DNA of 64,000 nucleotides from CAYFPX01 sp964519895 (GTDB taxonomy: Bacteria > Myxococcota_A > UBA796 > CAJQPC01): contig CAZFLE010000016.1 of NCBI GenBank assembly GCA_964519895.1, positions 1-64,000 on the forward strand. Direction: 5' to 3'. This document shows positions 25,040-32,727 of this stretch, in pieces (position 1 is the stretch's first letter; every line of letters starts with the position of its first letter). The notes under the pieces are model-generated. The model saw nothing but the letters and a program-made list of their open reading frames with translations. It was not told the DNA's origin and searched no databases. A program made the position numbers and the translations under genes.

Positions 25040-25875
25040 CCGGGGGGCGTGGCTTCGTGGGTGGCCACCTGGCCCGCCTGCTGCGGGCCGCTGGCCACGA
25101 GGTCCTGGACCCCAGCTCCGAGGCCATGGACTTGCGCAACGCGCTGCGCACTTCCCAGCTCGTGGCACAGCTGAGGCCCGAGCGGGTCTTCCACCTGGCG
25201 GCCCTCACGGCGCTGGTCCAGGCGGATCACGATCCGGCGCCCGTGCGCGCCACCAACGTCGCGGGCACGGGCAACCTGGTGGCCGCCCTGACCGCCCACG
25301 CCCCCGACGCTCGCCTGGTGTTCACCAGCACGTGCCACGTCTACGGTCCGCCCCAGCAGCTACCCGTCACCGAGCACCATGTCCTGGCGCCGGTGGGCGT
25401 CTATGCCCAGTCCAAGGCCGACGCCGAAGCATGGGTCCTGGCCAGCGGGCTCGACCACGTGGTGGTCCGGCCCTTCCACCTGACCGGTCCCGGCCAGCCT
25501 TCGACCCACGCCGCCTCCGACTGGGCTCGTCAGGCCTCACAGGGGGCCACGGTCATCCGGTGTGGCGACCTGAGCCTGCGGCGGGACTTCCTGGACGTGC
25601 GGGATGCCTGCGCCGGGCTGTGGCACGCGGGCGAACACGCGCCGTCGGGAAGCGTCCTGAACCTGTGCAGCGGCAGGTCCGTGTCTCTGGGAGAGGTGCT
25701 GGCTGGGGTGGCTCCGGGCATTCCGCCCGCGCCCCAGAGCACACGCCTGCGGCAGCACGACGTGCCCGATCTGGTCGGCGACCCCGCACGCCTGGGCGAG
25801 CTCGGGTGGACGGCGTCGACTCCCCTCGGCAAGACCCTGGCCGATCTGCGGGCGTGGTGGGACCGCAGGCGCTGA
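25024..25875 (+). CDS. rmd: NAD-dependent epimerase/reductase, GDP-4-keto-6-deoxy-D-mannose reductase-like
   Basis: 283 residues. The glycine motif TGGRGFVGGHLARLL lies at residue 6. The active site is STCHVYG with VYAQSK (Y-xxx-K), and VVRPFHLTGPGQ and RRDFLDVRDAC follow. Size and context fit Rmd, which reduces the Gmd product to GDP-D-rhamnose, but a fucose-type or other reductase is possible. The GTG start at 25024 lies inside the gmd end, giving a coupled pair. Confidence 0.85.
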   Translation: MRVLLTGGRGFVGGHLARLLRAAGHEVLDPSSEAMDLRNALRTSQLVAQLRPERVFHLAALTALVQADHDPAPVRATNVAGTGNLVAALTAHAPDARLVFTSTCHVYGPPQQLPVTEHHVLAPVGVYAQSKADAEAWVLASGLDHVVVRPFHLTGPGQPSTHAASDWARQASQGATVIRCGDLSLRRDFLDVRDACAGLWHAGEHAPSGSVLNLCSGRSVSLGEVLAGVAPGIPPAPQSTRLRQHDVPDLVGDPARLGELGWTASTPLGKTLADLRAWWDRRR

Positions 25876-25881
25876 GCGCGT

Positions 25882-26457
25882 CTACTCCCGCACGTCCATC
25901 TGGCCGTCGCCGGTGGTGTCCTTGCCCACCTTGTCCACGTTGCCTTCGTCGTCGAAGTGCTCCCAGAAGTCGACCCGGCCGTCGCCGTTGGTGTCGCGCT
26001 CCTTGCGCTTGATCCGGCCTTCTTCGTAGTACTTGAAGAGATCGAAGGTGGCGTTGTAGTCGGTGTCGACCTCGCTCATGACCCGGCGACCGCCCTGGTA
26101 GTGGTCGACCCAGTCGACCTGGCCGTCGAAGTCACCGTCCATCTCTTCCTTGGTGAGCAGCCCGCCGTCGTCGTAGTAGCTGCGCACGTCGACCCGGCCG
26201 TCCTTGTTGAGATCGACCTCTTTGCGCACCAGCAAGCGATCGGCCTGGGTGCGCTCGCGGTAGTAGTTGAAGACCTCGGGTCGACCGTCGCTGTCCAGGT
26301 CGATCTCGACCAGCAGCAGGCCGTCGTCGGACGGCTTCTCGACCACCGCCGGGTTGATCTCGACGGCGTCGGTCTCGTCCGACGCGTACTTCTTGGAGTT
26401 GTTCATGCCCGCACAGGCCGTGATCAGCAGGATGGGGGTCAGGCTCAAGGGGCGCAT
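25882..26457 (-). CDS. Lipoprotein with tandem Asp-rich calcium-binding-like repeats
   Basis: 191 residues. The signal MRPLSLTPILLITACAGM has Cys15 as anchor. The mature part has about six repeats of roughly 24 residues, each holding a D-x-[DN]-x-DG core followed by an aromatic strand: DLDSDGRPEVFNYY, DLNKDGRVDVRSYYDDGG, DGDFDGQVDWVDHY, DTNGDGRVDFWEHFDDEG, DTTGDGQMDVRE. One unit (DTDYNATFDLFKYY) has lost the core. The pattern is EF-hand/dockerin-like and suggests calcium binding at the outer membrane. It converges on the rmd-like gene, 6 bp away. Confidence 0.75.
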   Translation of the reverse strand: MRPLSLTPILLITACAGMNNSKKYASDETDAVEINPAVVEKPSDDGLLLVEIDLDSDGRPEVFNYYRERTQADRLLVRKEVDLNKDGRVDVRSYYDDGGLLTKEEMDGDFDGQVDWVDHYQGGRRVMSEVDTDYNATFDLFKYYEEGRIKRKERDTNGDGRVDFWEHFDDEGNVDKVGKDTTGDGQMDVRE

Positions 26458-26517
26458 GGGTCTCCGGCTCTTTCGCGCATAGGCACCGCCTGATCGGCGG
26501 CATGGGGCGGGACTTGA

Positions 26518-26545
26518 AGTGTACTTCGGGCCAGTGACCTGTCAA
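26518..26545 (-). promoter_or_regulatory. Sigma70-type promoter of the repeat lipoprotein
   Basis: The minus strand reads TTGACA (26540-26545, perfect), a 16-nt spacer and TACACT (26518-26523). Two small palindromes overlap these boxes: CCTGT-CA-ACAGG at 26538-26549 and GAAGT-GT-ACTTC at 26516-26527. They could be operators. Confidence 0.55.
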
Positions 26546-26568
26546 CAGGACCACCCCCGGGGTTAGGC

Positions 26569-27312
26569 TTGCGCGTCTTCGCAGCACGGACACGGACCTT
26601 GCGCTTCTGCCTGCTCCAGGCCCGCAACGCCGACGACCCGGCGCGGGACGAGGAACTCGACTGCTTCGCGGGCCGGCTGGGGGTGCCGCGGGAAGCGGTG
26701 CGCCCGGTGGACATGCTCACGGCGACCCCTTCGACCGACCTCTGGAAGAGCCACGACGCCGTGCTCGTGGGCGGTTCCGGGGAGTACTCGGTGCTCGATG
26801 GCCACGGGGCGATCGGCGAGTGGATCGACTTCCTGGGACGGACCGCACGCGCCGGCCAGCCGACCTTTGCTTCCTGCTTCGGCTTCCAGATGCTGACACT
26901 CGCCCTGGGGGGCCAGGTCGCCCACGACGAGGACAACGCCGAGGTCGGGACCTTTCACGTCTCCCTGACCGAAGCGGGCCGGGCCGACCCGTTGTTCGGC
27001 CAGCTGCCCGGTGCATTCTGGGCCCAGGAAGGCCACAAGGACCGGGCCACCGTGCTGCCCCCGGGGGTCCATCACCTGGCGTCGACGGTCAGGGCCCCGT
27101 ACCAGGCCATCCGGGTCGGGGACTCCCCGGTCTACGCCACCCAGTTCCATCCAGAGCTCGACTGGCAGGACCAGCGGCTGCGCTTCATGCGGTACTTCGA
27201 GATGTACAGCGGCGTCTTCGGCGTGGAGGACGCCCACGCCATGGCCGACGAGTTCAAGCCCACCCCGGAGTCCTGTTCGCTCTTGGGGCGATTCCGGACC
27301 CTGATCTCGTGA
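26569..27312 (+). CDS. Class I glutamine amidotransferase-like protein
   Basis: 247 residues. The nucleophile elbow FASCFGFQML places Cys at about residue 103, and the catalytic His-Glu pair is in TQFHPELDW. GSGEYSVLD and AFWAQEGHKD match the GMP-synthase-like GATase1 group that stands alone (compare YfeJ/GuaA-like). It should release ammonia from glutamine or cleave a gamma-glutamyl amide. Starts possible are TTG at 26569 or TTG at 26599; the second begins right at the first strand (RFCLLQARN). The stop overlaps the next start by GTGA. Confidence 0.85.
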   Translation: MRVFAARTRTLRFCLLQARNADDPARDEELDCFAGRLGVPREAVRPVDMLTATPSTDLWKSHDAVLVGGSGEYSVLDGHGAIGEWIDFLGRTARAGQPTFASCFGFQMLTLALGGQVAHDEDNAEVGTFHVSLTEAGRADPLFGQLPGAFWAQEGHKDRATVLPPGVHHLASTVRAPYQAIRVGDSPVYATQFHPELDWQDQRLRFMRYFEMYSGVFGVEDAHAMADEFKPTPESCSLLGRFRTLIS

Positions 27313-28835
27313 TCGGCGCCGGCCCCGGTGGCGCTGTCGCAGGGGGCAGCCCACTGACGGTCGAGGCCGGCCTGCGGGCGCTCCAGGCCGGCGGCAACGC
27401 CGTCGACGCCGCCGTGGCAGCGCAGCTGATGGCCTGTGTGAGCGAACCTCTGCTGACCGGGCTGGGCGGCGGCGGTCTGGCCATCGTGCGGCACGGGGAT
27501 CGGACCCAGGTCCTCGATGCCTTCAGCGCGATGCCTGGGCTGGGCGAGCCGGCCCCGGGCCCCCACGCGCCCGATGTGGTCACCCTGGACTTCGGACCGG
27601 ACACCCAGAGCTTCCTGGTGGGCCCGGCCACCGCGGCACCGCCCGGGCTGCCCCAGGGGCTGGTGGCCCTGCACCAGGGCCGGGGACTGTTGACCCTGGC
27701 ACAGCTCGCCGAGCCCGCAGCCCGCGCCGCCCGGCGGGGCGTGCCGGTCACGGTCGGCTTCGCCCGGGCCGTGCGGCTGCTCTGGCCCATCGTCGCCCGG
27801 GACCCCCACCTCGCCGAGGCTCTGGGCCCCGGAGGGGAGCCGCTCGACGTGGGCGATAGCTTCCGCCTGCCGGCGCTGGGCGACACCCTCGAGCGGCTCG
27901 CGGCCGAGGGTGCGCACTTCCTCACCCACGGCGACGGCGCCCGCGCTGTGCTCGCGCGCCTTGGGCCGGCGGGGTGTCTCACCGGGCAGGATCTACAGGC
28001 CTGTGTGCCGATCTGGCGGGCGCCTCTCCAGGGCCGCTACCGGGGCCGCACGGTCAGCGTGCCGGGTGCGCCCAGCGCCGCGGGCGCCATGGTCCTGCGC
28101 ATCCTGGGCGAGCTCGAGGCCGGGGGCCCCCTCCCTCCGCCGCTGGACGTCCAGCATGCAGGGCGCCTGATCCGGGCCATGGACCGGGCGCTGGGGGCCC
28201 TGCCCGGGGACTACCCGGGTCGCCTGGCGGAGCGCGGCTATCTCGAAGCCTTCGTCGGCAGCGGCCACACGACCCACGTCTCTGCGGTGGACGGCGACGG
28301 CAACGCGGTGGGCATCACCAGCTCACTGGGTGAGACCGCGGGGGTCCTGGTCCAGGACACCGGCGTCGTCCTGAACAATTTCCTGGGCGAGGCCGACGTG
28401 AACCCGCCCGATCATCCCCGAGCCCCCGGGGAGCGGCTGGTGACCATGTGCTGTCCCACGACGCTGGAGGGCGACAGCGGCCTGTACGTGATGGGGGCCG
28501 GCGGCAGCAGCCGCATCCGGTCGGCCGTCACCCACGGCGTGGTGTTCCTCTCGGACCACAACATGTCCGCCCAGGAGGCCGTTCAAGCCCCGCGCCTGCA
28601 CCTGGACGAGGGCACCCTGCGGGTCGAGATCATGGAACGCCCACCGGGCTTCCGCGAGGCCTTGTCCCTGGACTGGCCGCGCCTGATCCCCTTCGAGCGG
28701 CACGGCATGTACTTCGGGGGCCTGCACATGGCGGGCCGCAAGGACGGCGTGTTCACAGGAGGAGGGGATCCCCGCCGCACGGGCAGCTGGGCCAGCACCG
28801 GTCGCGCGATCGGGGTAGGGGAAGCGCAGTGGTAG
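27309..28835 (+). CDS. Gamma-glutamyltransferase-like protein, cytoplasmic, divergent
   Basis: 508 residues. The family fold is clear: AGGSPLTVEAGLRALQAGGNAVDAA, GLGGGGLAIV, AAPPGLPQGLVALHQ, and the autoprocessing site GSGHTTHVSAVDGDGNAV with the likely nucleophile Thr321. VLNNFLGEADVNPP and GAGGSSRIRSAV follow. Departures from canonical GGT: no signal peptide; the DxRExAP substrate Arg is missing (VLDAFSAMPG); the Ser-Ser pair before SP is T-M (VTMCCP). It may act on a different gamma-glutamyl compound. It is coupled to the amidotransferase upstream and overlaps the regulator gene by 7 nt. Confidence 0.82.
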   Translation: MIGAGPGGAVAGGSPLTVEAGLRALQAGGNAVDAAVAAQLMACVSEPLLTGLGGGGLAIVRHGDRTQVLDAFSAMPGLGEPAPGPHAPDVVTLDFGPDTQSFLVGPATAAPPGLPQGLVALHQGRGLLTLAQLAEPAARAARRGVPVTVGFARAVRLLWPIVARDPHLAEALGPGGEPLDVGDSFRLPALGDTLERLAAEGAHFLTHGDGARAVLARLGPAGCLTGQDLQACVPIWRAPLQGRYRGRTVSVPGAPSAAGAMVLRILGELEAGGPLPPPLDVQHAGRLIRAMDRALGALPGDYPGRLAERGYLEAFVGSGHTTHVSAVDGDGNAVGITSSLGETAGVLVQDTGVVLNNFLGEADVNPPDHPRAPGERLVTMCCPTTLEGDSGLYVMGAGGSSRIRSAVTHGVVFLSDHNMSAQEAVQAPRLHLDEGTLRVEIMERPPGFREALSLDWPRLIPFERHGMYFGGLHMAGRKDGVFTGGGDPRRTGSWASTGRAIGVGEAQW

Positions 28836-30028
28836 ACCCAGCGACCCAAGGCACGGCCGGGCCCGAGGGGCCCCGCAAGCACCTCGTCATCGTCGACGAC
28901 GAGCCGGTGATCCTGCAGATCCTGAGCGCGGTGTTCGAAGACTCTCCTTGGCGGGTCTCGACCTGTGCGAGCGGTCGAGAGGCCAAGCAACTCATGCAGT
29001 CCGAAGGCGTGGACCTGCTGGTCACCGACAAGAACCTGCCCGACGTGGGCGGGCTCGAGCTGCTGCGCACCGCCCGCGAGCTCAACGACCTGGCCGAGGT
29101 CATCGTGATCACCGGCTACGGCAGCCTGGAGACCGCCATCTCGGCCATGGAGCTCGACGCCTTCGACTACGTGCTCAAGCCCCTCAACAACGTCTTCGAC
29201 ATCCGCCGCAAGGTCCAGCGGGCGTCGGAGAAACAGGACATCGCCGCCGAGAATCGTCGCCTGGTGCGGGAGCTCGCCACCCGCAATGGCGAGCTCGAAC
29301 AAGCGCTGCGAGATGCCCGGGAACTGCAGCAGGAGCTGATCCAGAGCGAGAAGCTCGCCGGCATCGGGACCCTGGCAGCGGGCATCGCCCACGAGATCAG
29401 CTCGCCCTTGTTCGGCATCATGGGCCTGGCCGAAGCCGTGGTCGACGAGGACGTGGTCACCACCTGCCACGAGCACGCCCGCGAGATCGTGAGCTACTCC
29501 CAGTCCATCAAGGACATCGTGGTCGAGCTCTCCAGCTACAGCCGCGCCTCGTCCCACGAATACCTCACCACCGTCGAGCTCTCCAAGGTCGTCGACGACG
29601 CGGTGCGACTGGTCCAGCGCTCCGCCGACACCGCGGGCGTACGCTTCGAGGTGTCCGTCGAGCCCGAGACCTTTGTGAACGCCCGGACAAACGAGGTCCA
29701 GCAGGTCTTCGTCAACCTGATCAAGAACGCCGTCGAAGCCTGCAGGAGCACCGCCGCGGTCCGATCGCCCCAGATCACCGTCGAGGTTGGGCACAGCGTA
29801 GACGCCGTCTGGGCCCGGGTCGTGGACAACGGGCCCGGCATCGCCTCCGACGAGCTCGGGGTGGTGTTCGACCCCTTCTACACGACCAAGGCACCCGGCG
29901 AGGGCACGGGCCTGGGCCTGAACATCGTGTACCGGATCGCCGCCAAGTACCGGGGCCACGTCTCGGTGGAGTCCGTGCTCGGGCAAGGCACGACCTTCTC
30001 GTTGCGCTTGCCGGTCGAACGAACCTGA
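28829..30028 (+). CDS. Receiver-histidine kinase hybrid
   Basis: 399 residues. An N-terminal receiver (about residues 18-135) has the acidic pair Asp23-Asp24, phospho-acceptor Asp67 (VTDKNLPD), ITGYGS and the switch Lys in YVLKPLNN. A coiled coil (residues 135-175) leads to a kinase core: H-box GIAHEISSPL with His188, N-box NLIKNAVEA, G1 VVDNGPGI, F FDPFYTTK, G2 GTGLGLNIV. It is soluble. The arrangement (receiver first, kinase last, no DNA-binding domain) fits a kinase controlled by an upstream phosphorelay. The GTG start overlaps the previous stop. Confidence 0.88.
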   Translation: MVDPATQGTAGPEGPRKHLVIVDDEPVILQILSAVFEDSPWRVSTCASGREAKQLMQSEGVDLLVTDKNLPDVGGLELLRTARELNDLAEVIVITGYGSLETAISAMELDAFDYVLKPLNNVFDIRRKVQRASEKQDIAAENRRLVRELATRNGELEQALRDARELQQELIQSEKLAGIGTLAAGIAHEISSPLFGIMGLAEAVVDEDVVTTCHEHAREIVSYSQSIKDIVVELSSYSRASSHEYLTTVELSKVVDDAVRLVQRSADTAGVRFEVSVEPETFVNARTNEVQQVFVNLIKNAVEACRSTAAVRSPQITVEVGHSVDAVWARVVDNGPGIASDELGVVFDPFYTTKAPGEGTGLGLNIVYRIAAKYRGHVSVESVLGQGTTFSLRLPVERT

Positions 30029-30044
30029 GCACACAGGGGATGGT

Positions 30045-31862
30045 GTGGGCCTGAAGGCGAGACTCACCGCCCTGATCGTGCTGGCCTGCCTGGTGCCCTT
30101 GGTCATCTCGGGCGTGGTCGCGACCAGCATCGCGGACCGCATGGTGGTCCGCGAGACCCAGCGCGTCTACGACCGCCAGGCCCGCAGCCTGGCCTACTTC
30201 AGCGACGCCTGGCTGGAGGGTCAGCTCCGGGGCCTGGGCCTGGCCGTGCGCCAGTTCGACCTGTCCGGCCTCGCCGAAGCCGAGCAGACGGGCTTCCTCC
30301 AGCTGCTCTACCGCCAGCTGGACGCCGTGAACATCCTGGTCCTGCTCGACGGGTCGGGCCAGGTGGTGGCGGGCCCGGAGCGCATCGTCGACCGGACCCT
30401 GCTGGTCGACGTCCTGCCCGAGCACGAGCCGGTCGACGACGCCCGCTTGGACGCGTTCATGGCCCGCCTCACGAGACCGCCCGACTCCCTCGACGTCACC
30501 CTCGGCGCCCCCTACGCGCTGCCGGACCAGACGGCCAAGGTCGTGCCCGTCTTGATCCCGCTGCCCCAGGCCCCCGGCTGGAGCCTCCAGGTCGAGCTGT
30601 CCCTGGCCGCGGTGACCCGCCACTTCCAGGAACAGTCCACGGGGGGCAGCGCAGCGGTGCTTGTGGACCGGTCGGGCGCCGTGCTGGCCGGCGAGCCGGG
30701 CGGCCTGATCGAGCCCGCGATCCTGGGTTCTTTTGGCGGGCCGGTGACGGGGGATCTGGAGTACGCCCTGGAGAACGGCACCCAGGTGCTGGCGTCCTTT
30801 GCGGCCGTCGGCCGGGGCCAGTGGACCGTGGGGGTCGCGCTGCCGCGCCACATCGCGACACGACCGGGCCAGCTGATCCGGGGTCGGACCCAATTCATGT
30901 ACGGGCTGGCTGTGATCTTCGCCGGCGTGCTGGGCCTCATCGGCGCCTCCCAGCTCGTGCGCCGCATCCTGGTCCTGCGGGATGCCGCCCTGGGTGTTGC
31001 AGAGGGCGAGCTCGGTCGGCGGGTCGAGATGGACGGCCAGGACGAGATCACCGAGCTGTCCCGGGCCTTCAACTTCATGTCCAGCAGCCTGGCTCGCAAC
31101 CAGCGGGTCATCGCCGAGAAGAGCCAGGAGATCGAGGAGCAAAACCGGGAGCTGGAGCAGCGGGTCGACGCTCGCACCCGGGAGCTCCGAGAGTCCCAGG
31201 CCCGCCTGGTGGAGACGTCGCGCCTGGCTGCTGTCGCCCAGATGGGCGCTGGACTTGCCCACGAGCTCAACAACCCCCTGGCGGGCATCCTGGGCATGGC
31301 CCAGATCGCCCTGGCCCAGGCCGGGGGCGGGGCGGGCAGCGCGACGCTGAAGAGCATCGAGGAACAGGCCCAGCGCTGCAGGGACATCCTGCGCAACCTG
31401 CGGCGCTTCACCGAGGGCCGAGAGAACGTGATCCGGGTCCAGGTCGACCTCCACGAGGTGGTCCGAGAAGTCCTGGCGTTGGTGGGCAGCGCCTTTCGCG
31501 GCGCCGAGCAGGTGGTGGAGCACTCGGGCGGTCCCCCGCTGCCCGTGCTGGCCGACCCCGCCCTGCTGGCCCAGGCCCTGGCCCAGCTCTTGCGGTCCCT
31601 GAGGGCCGCCCTCGGTCCCGGCGGGCGACTCGTCATCCTGGGGGAGCCCGGCGCCGAGACGTCCGGGCTGGTCTTCCTGCTCGATGGCGTGGTGGCGGAG
31701 AGCCGGGACGACTGGCTGGCCAGCGGCATGGGGTTCTGGATCGCCAAGCAGGTGCTCGAGGAACACGGAGGGGCCCTCGAAGAGCCCGTGGCCGGCGAAC
31801 AGGCGATCTACCGCGTCGTCCTGCCTCAGCCGTCCCCGGGGCCGGACCAGGCCCCGGGGTAG
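30045..31862 (+). CDS. Membrane sensor histidine-kinase-like protein with degenerate ATPase domain
   Basis: 605 residues. Membrane segment 1 at about 8-27; an extracytoplasmic double-Cache-like sensor up to about 280; membrane segment 2 near 290-308; a HAMP domain (RRILVLRDAALGVAEGELGRRVEM); a coiled coil; and the H-box AGLAHELNNPLAGILG with His406. The catalytic domain is eroded. The N-box position reads ALAQLLRSLRAAL without the Asn-rich NLLxNA. No DxGxG (G1) box is found, and only a trace of G2 is visible (GMGFWIAKQVLEEHGG). It probably cannot phosphorylate itself and could serve as substrate or partner of the kinase encoded just upstream. GTG start. Confidence 0.82.
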   Translation: MGLKARLTALIVLACLVPLVISGVVATSIADRMVVRETQRVYDRQARSLAYFSDAWLEGQLRGLGLAVRQFDLSGLAEAEQTGFLQLLYRQLDAVNILVLLDGSGQVVAGPERIVDRTLLVDVLPEHEPVDDARLDAFMARLTRPPDSLDVTLGAPYALPDQTAKVVPVLIPLPQAPGWSLQVELSLAAVTRHFQEQSTGGSAAVLVDRSGAVLAGEPGGLIEPAILGSFGGPVTGDLEYALENGTQVLASFAAVGRGQWTVGVALPRHIATRPGQLIRGRTQFMYGLAVIFAGVLGLIGASQLVRRILVLRDAALGVAEGELGRRVEMDGQDEITELSRAFNFMSSSLARNQRVIAEKSQEIEEQNRELEQRVDARTRELRESQARLVETSRLAAVAQMGAGLAHELNNPLAGILGMAQIALAQAGGGAGSATLKSIEEQAQRCRDILRNLRRFTEGRENVIRVQVDLHEVVREVLALVGSAFRGAEQVVEHSGGPPLPVLADPALLAQALAQLLRSLRAALGPGGRLVILGEPGAETSGLVFLLDGVVAESRDDWLASGMGFWIAKQVLEEHGGALEEPVAGEQAIYRVVLPQPSPGPDQAPG

Positions 31863-31870
31863 CATCCCCC

Positions 31871-32725
31871 ATGCGCGACGTGGCTCAACTCCTGGGGGCG
31901 GCGATCCTCGTCCTGGGGTTGGGCTGGCTGGTCTACAGCTGGCAATTCGGCCCCGCAGGGGCGAGCAGCCTGGCGATCCAGGAGGTCACAGGCCAGGTGA
32001 AACTGGAGCTCCCCGGAGGGCCGGTGGCGCCGGCGGTCGGGGCCGAGCTGACCGGGGCAGAGCGCCTGGTGACCGGGCCCGCGGGATCCCGGGTTGTGCT
32101 GTCCCTGGGTCAGAGCAGTCGGGTCACGGTCGAGGCGGACTCGGCCGTGCGGGTGCTCGGCAGCGACGATGACGGCGTGAAGCTGGAGCTCGAGGACGGC
32201 CGGATCCGCGCCAACGTGAGGCCCGAGGACGGCCAGCTCGGTGTCGCAGCGGGCGATCGGGAGGTCCGCGCCCGGGACGCGGCCTTTGCCATCGGGTTGG
32301 GCGAAGACGGCACCACCGAAGTGCAGGTCGGCTCGGGCGAGGTGTCCCTGAGCGGCTTCCGGGGGTACGACCGGGCTTCGGGGGGACAGCGGCTGGTGGC
32401 CAGCGGCGAACACGTGGATCTCCAGCCCATACCCACGTCGCTTCTTCTGAAGGTGGACTGGCCTGACGAGCGGACTCGCAAGGAGCGCGTGGCCGTGGCC
32501 GGCACCACCGATCCGGGGGCACGGGTGATCATTCGCACGCTCTCCGGGCCCCAGGAGGTCACCGCCGACGAGGTCGGCCGCTTCCAGGCGGTGGTCGTGC
32601 TGAGCGAAGGGGACAACGAGGTCGCGGTGGCCGCCACCAGCGTGTTGGGACTGGAGACCACGGCCAGCTGGCGCGTGACCCGGGACAGCCTGGGCCCCAC
32701 CGGGGTGTTCGAGGTGCGGTACTAG
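31871..32725 (+). CDS. FecR-domain protein with C-terminal Ig-like domain
   Basis: 284 residues. One N-terminal membrane segment (QLLGAAILVLGLGWLVYSW, residues 6-24). A FecR-type domain at about 30-195 contains ITGxV-like QEVTGQVKL, TGPAGSRVVLSLG, LELEDGRIRANV and VAAGDREVRARDAAFAI. A C-terminal beta domain follows from about 205 (VAVAGTTDPGARVIIRTLSG, RFQAVVVLSEGDNEVAVAA), like the Ig-type modules beside FecR in myxobacteria. There is no FecI sigma factor nearby, so a structural envelope role or direct ligand sensing is more likely than classic FecIR signalling. Confidence 0.8.
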   Translation: MRDVAQLLGAAILVLGLGWLVYSWQFGPAGASSLAIQEVTGQVKLELPGGPVAPAVGAELTGAERLVTGPAGSRVVLSLGQSSRVTVEADSAVRVLGSDDDGVKLELEDGRIRANVRPEDGQLGVAAGDREVRARDAAFAIGLGEDGTTEVQVGSGEVSLSGFRGYDRASGGQRLVASGEHVDLQPIPTSLLLKVDWPDERTRKERVAVAGTTDPGARVIIRTLSGPQEVTADEVGRFQAVVVLSEGDNEVAVAATSVLGLETTASWRVTRDSLGPTGVFEVRY

Positions 32726-32727
32726 CC

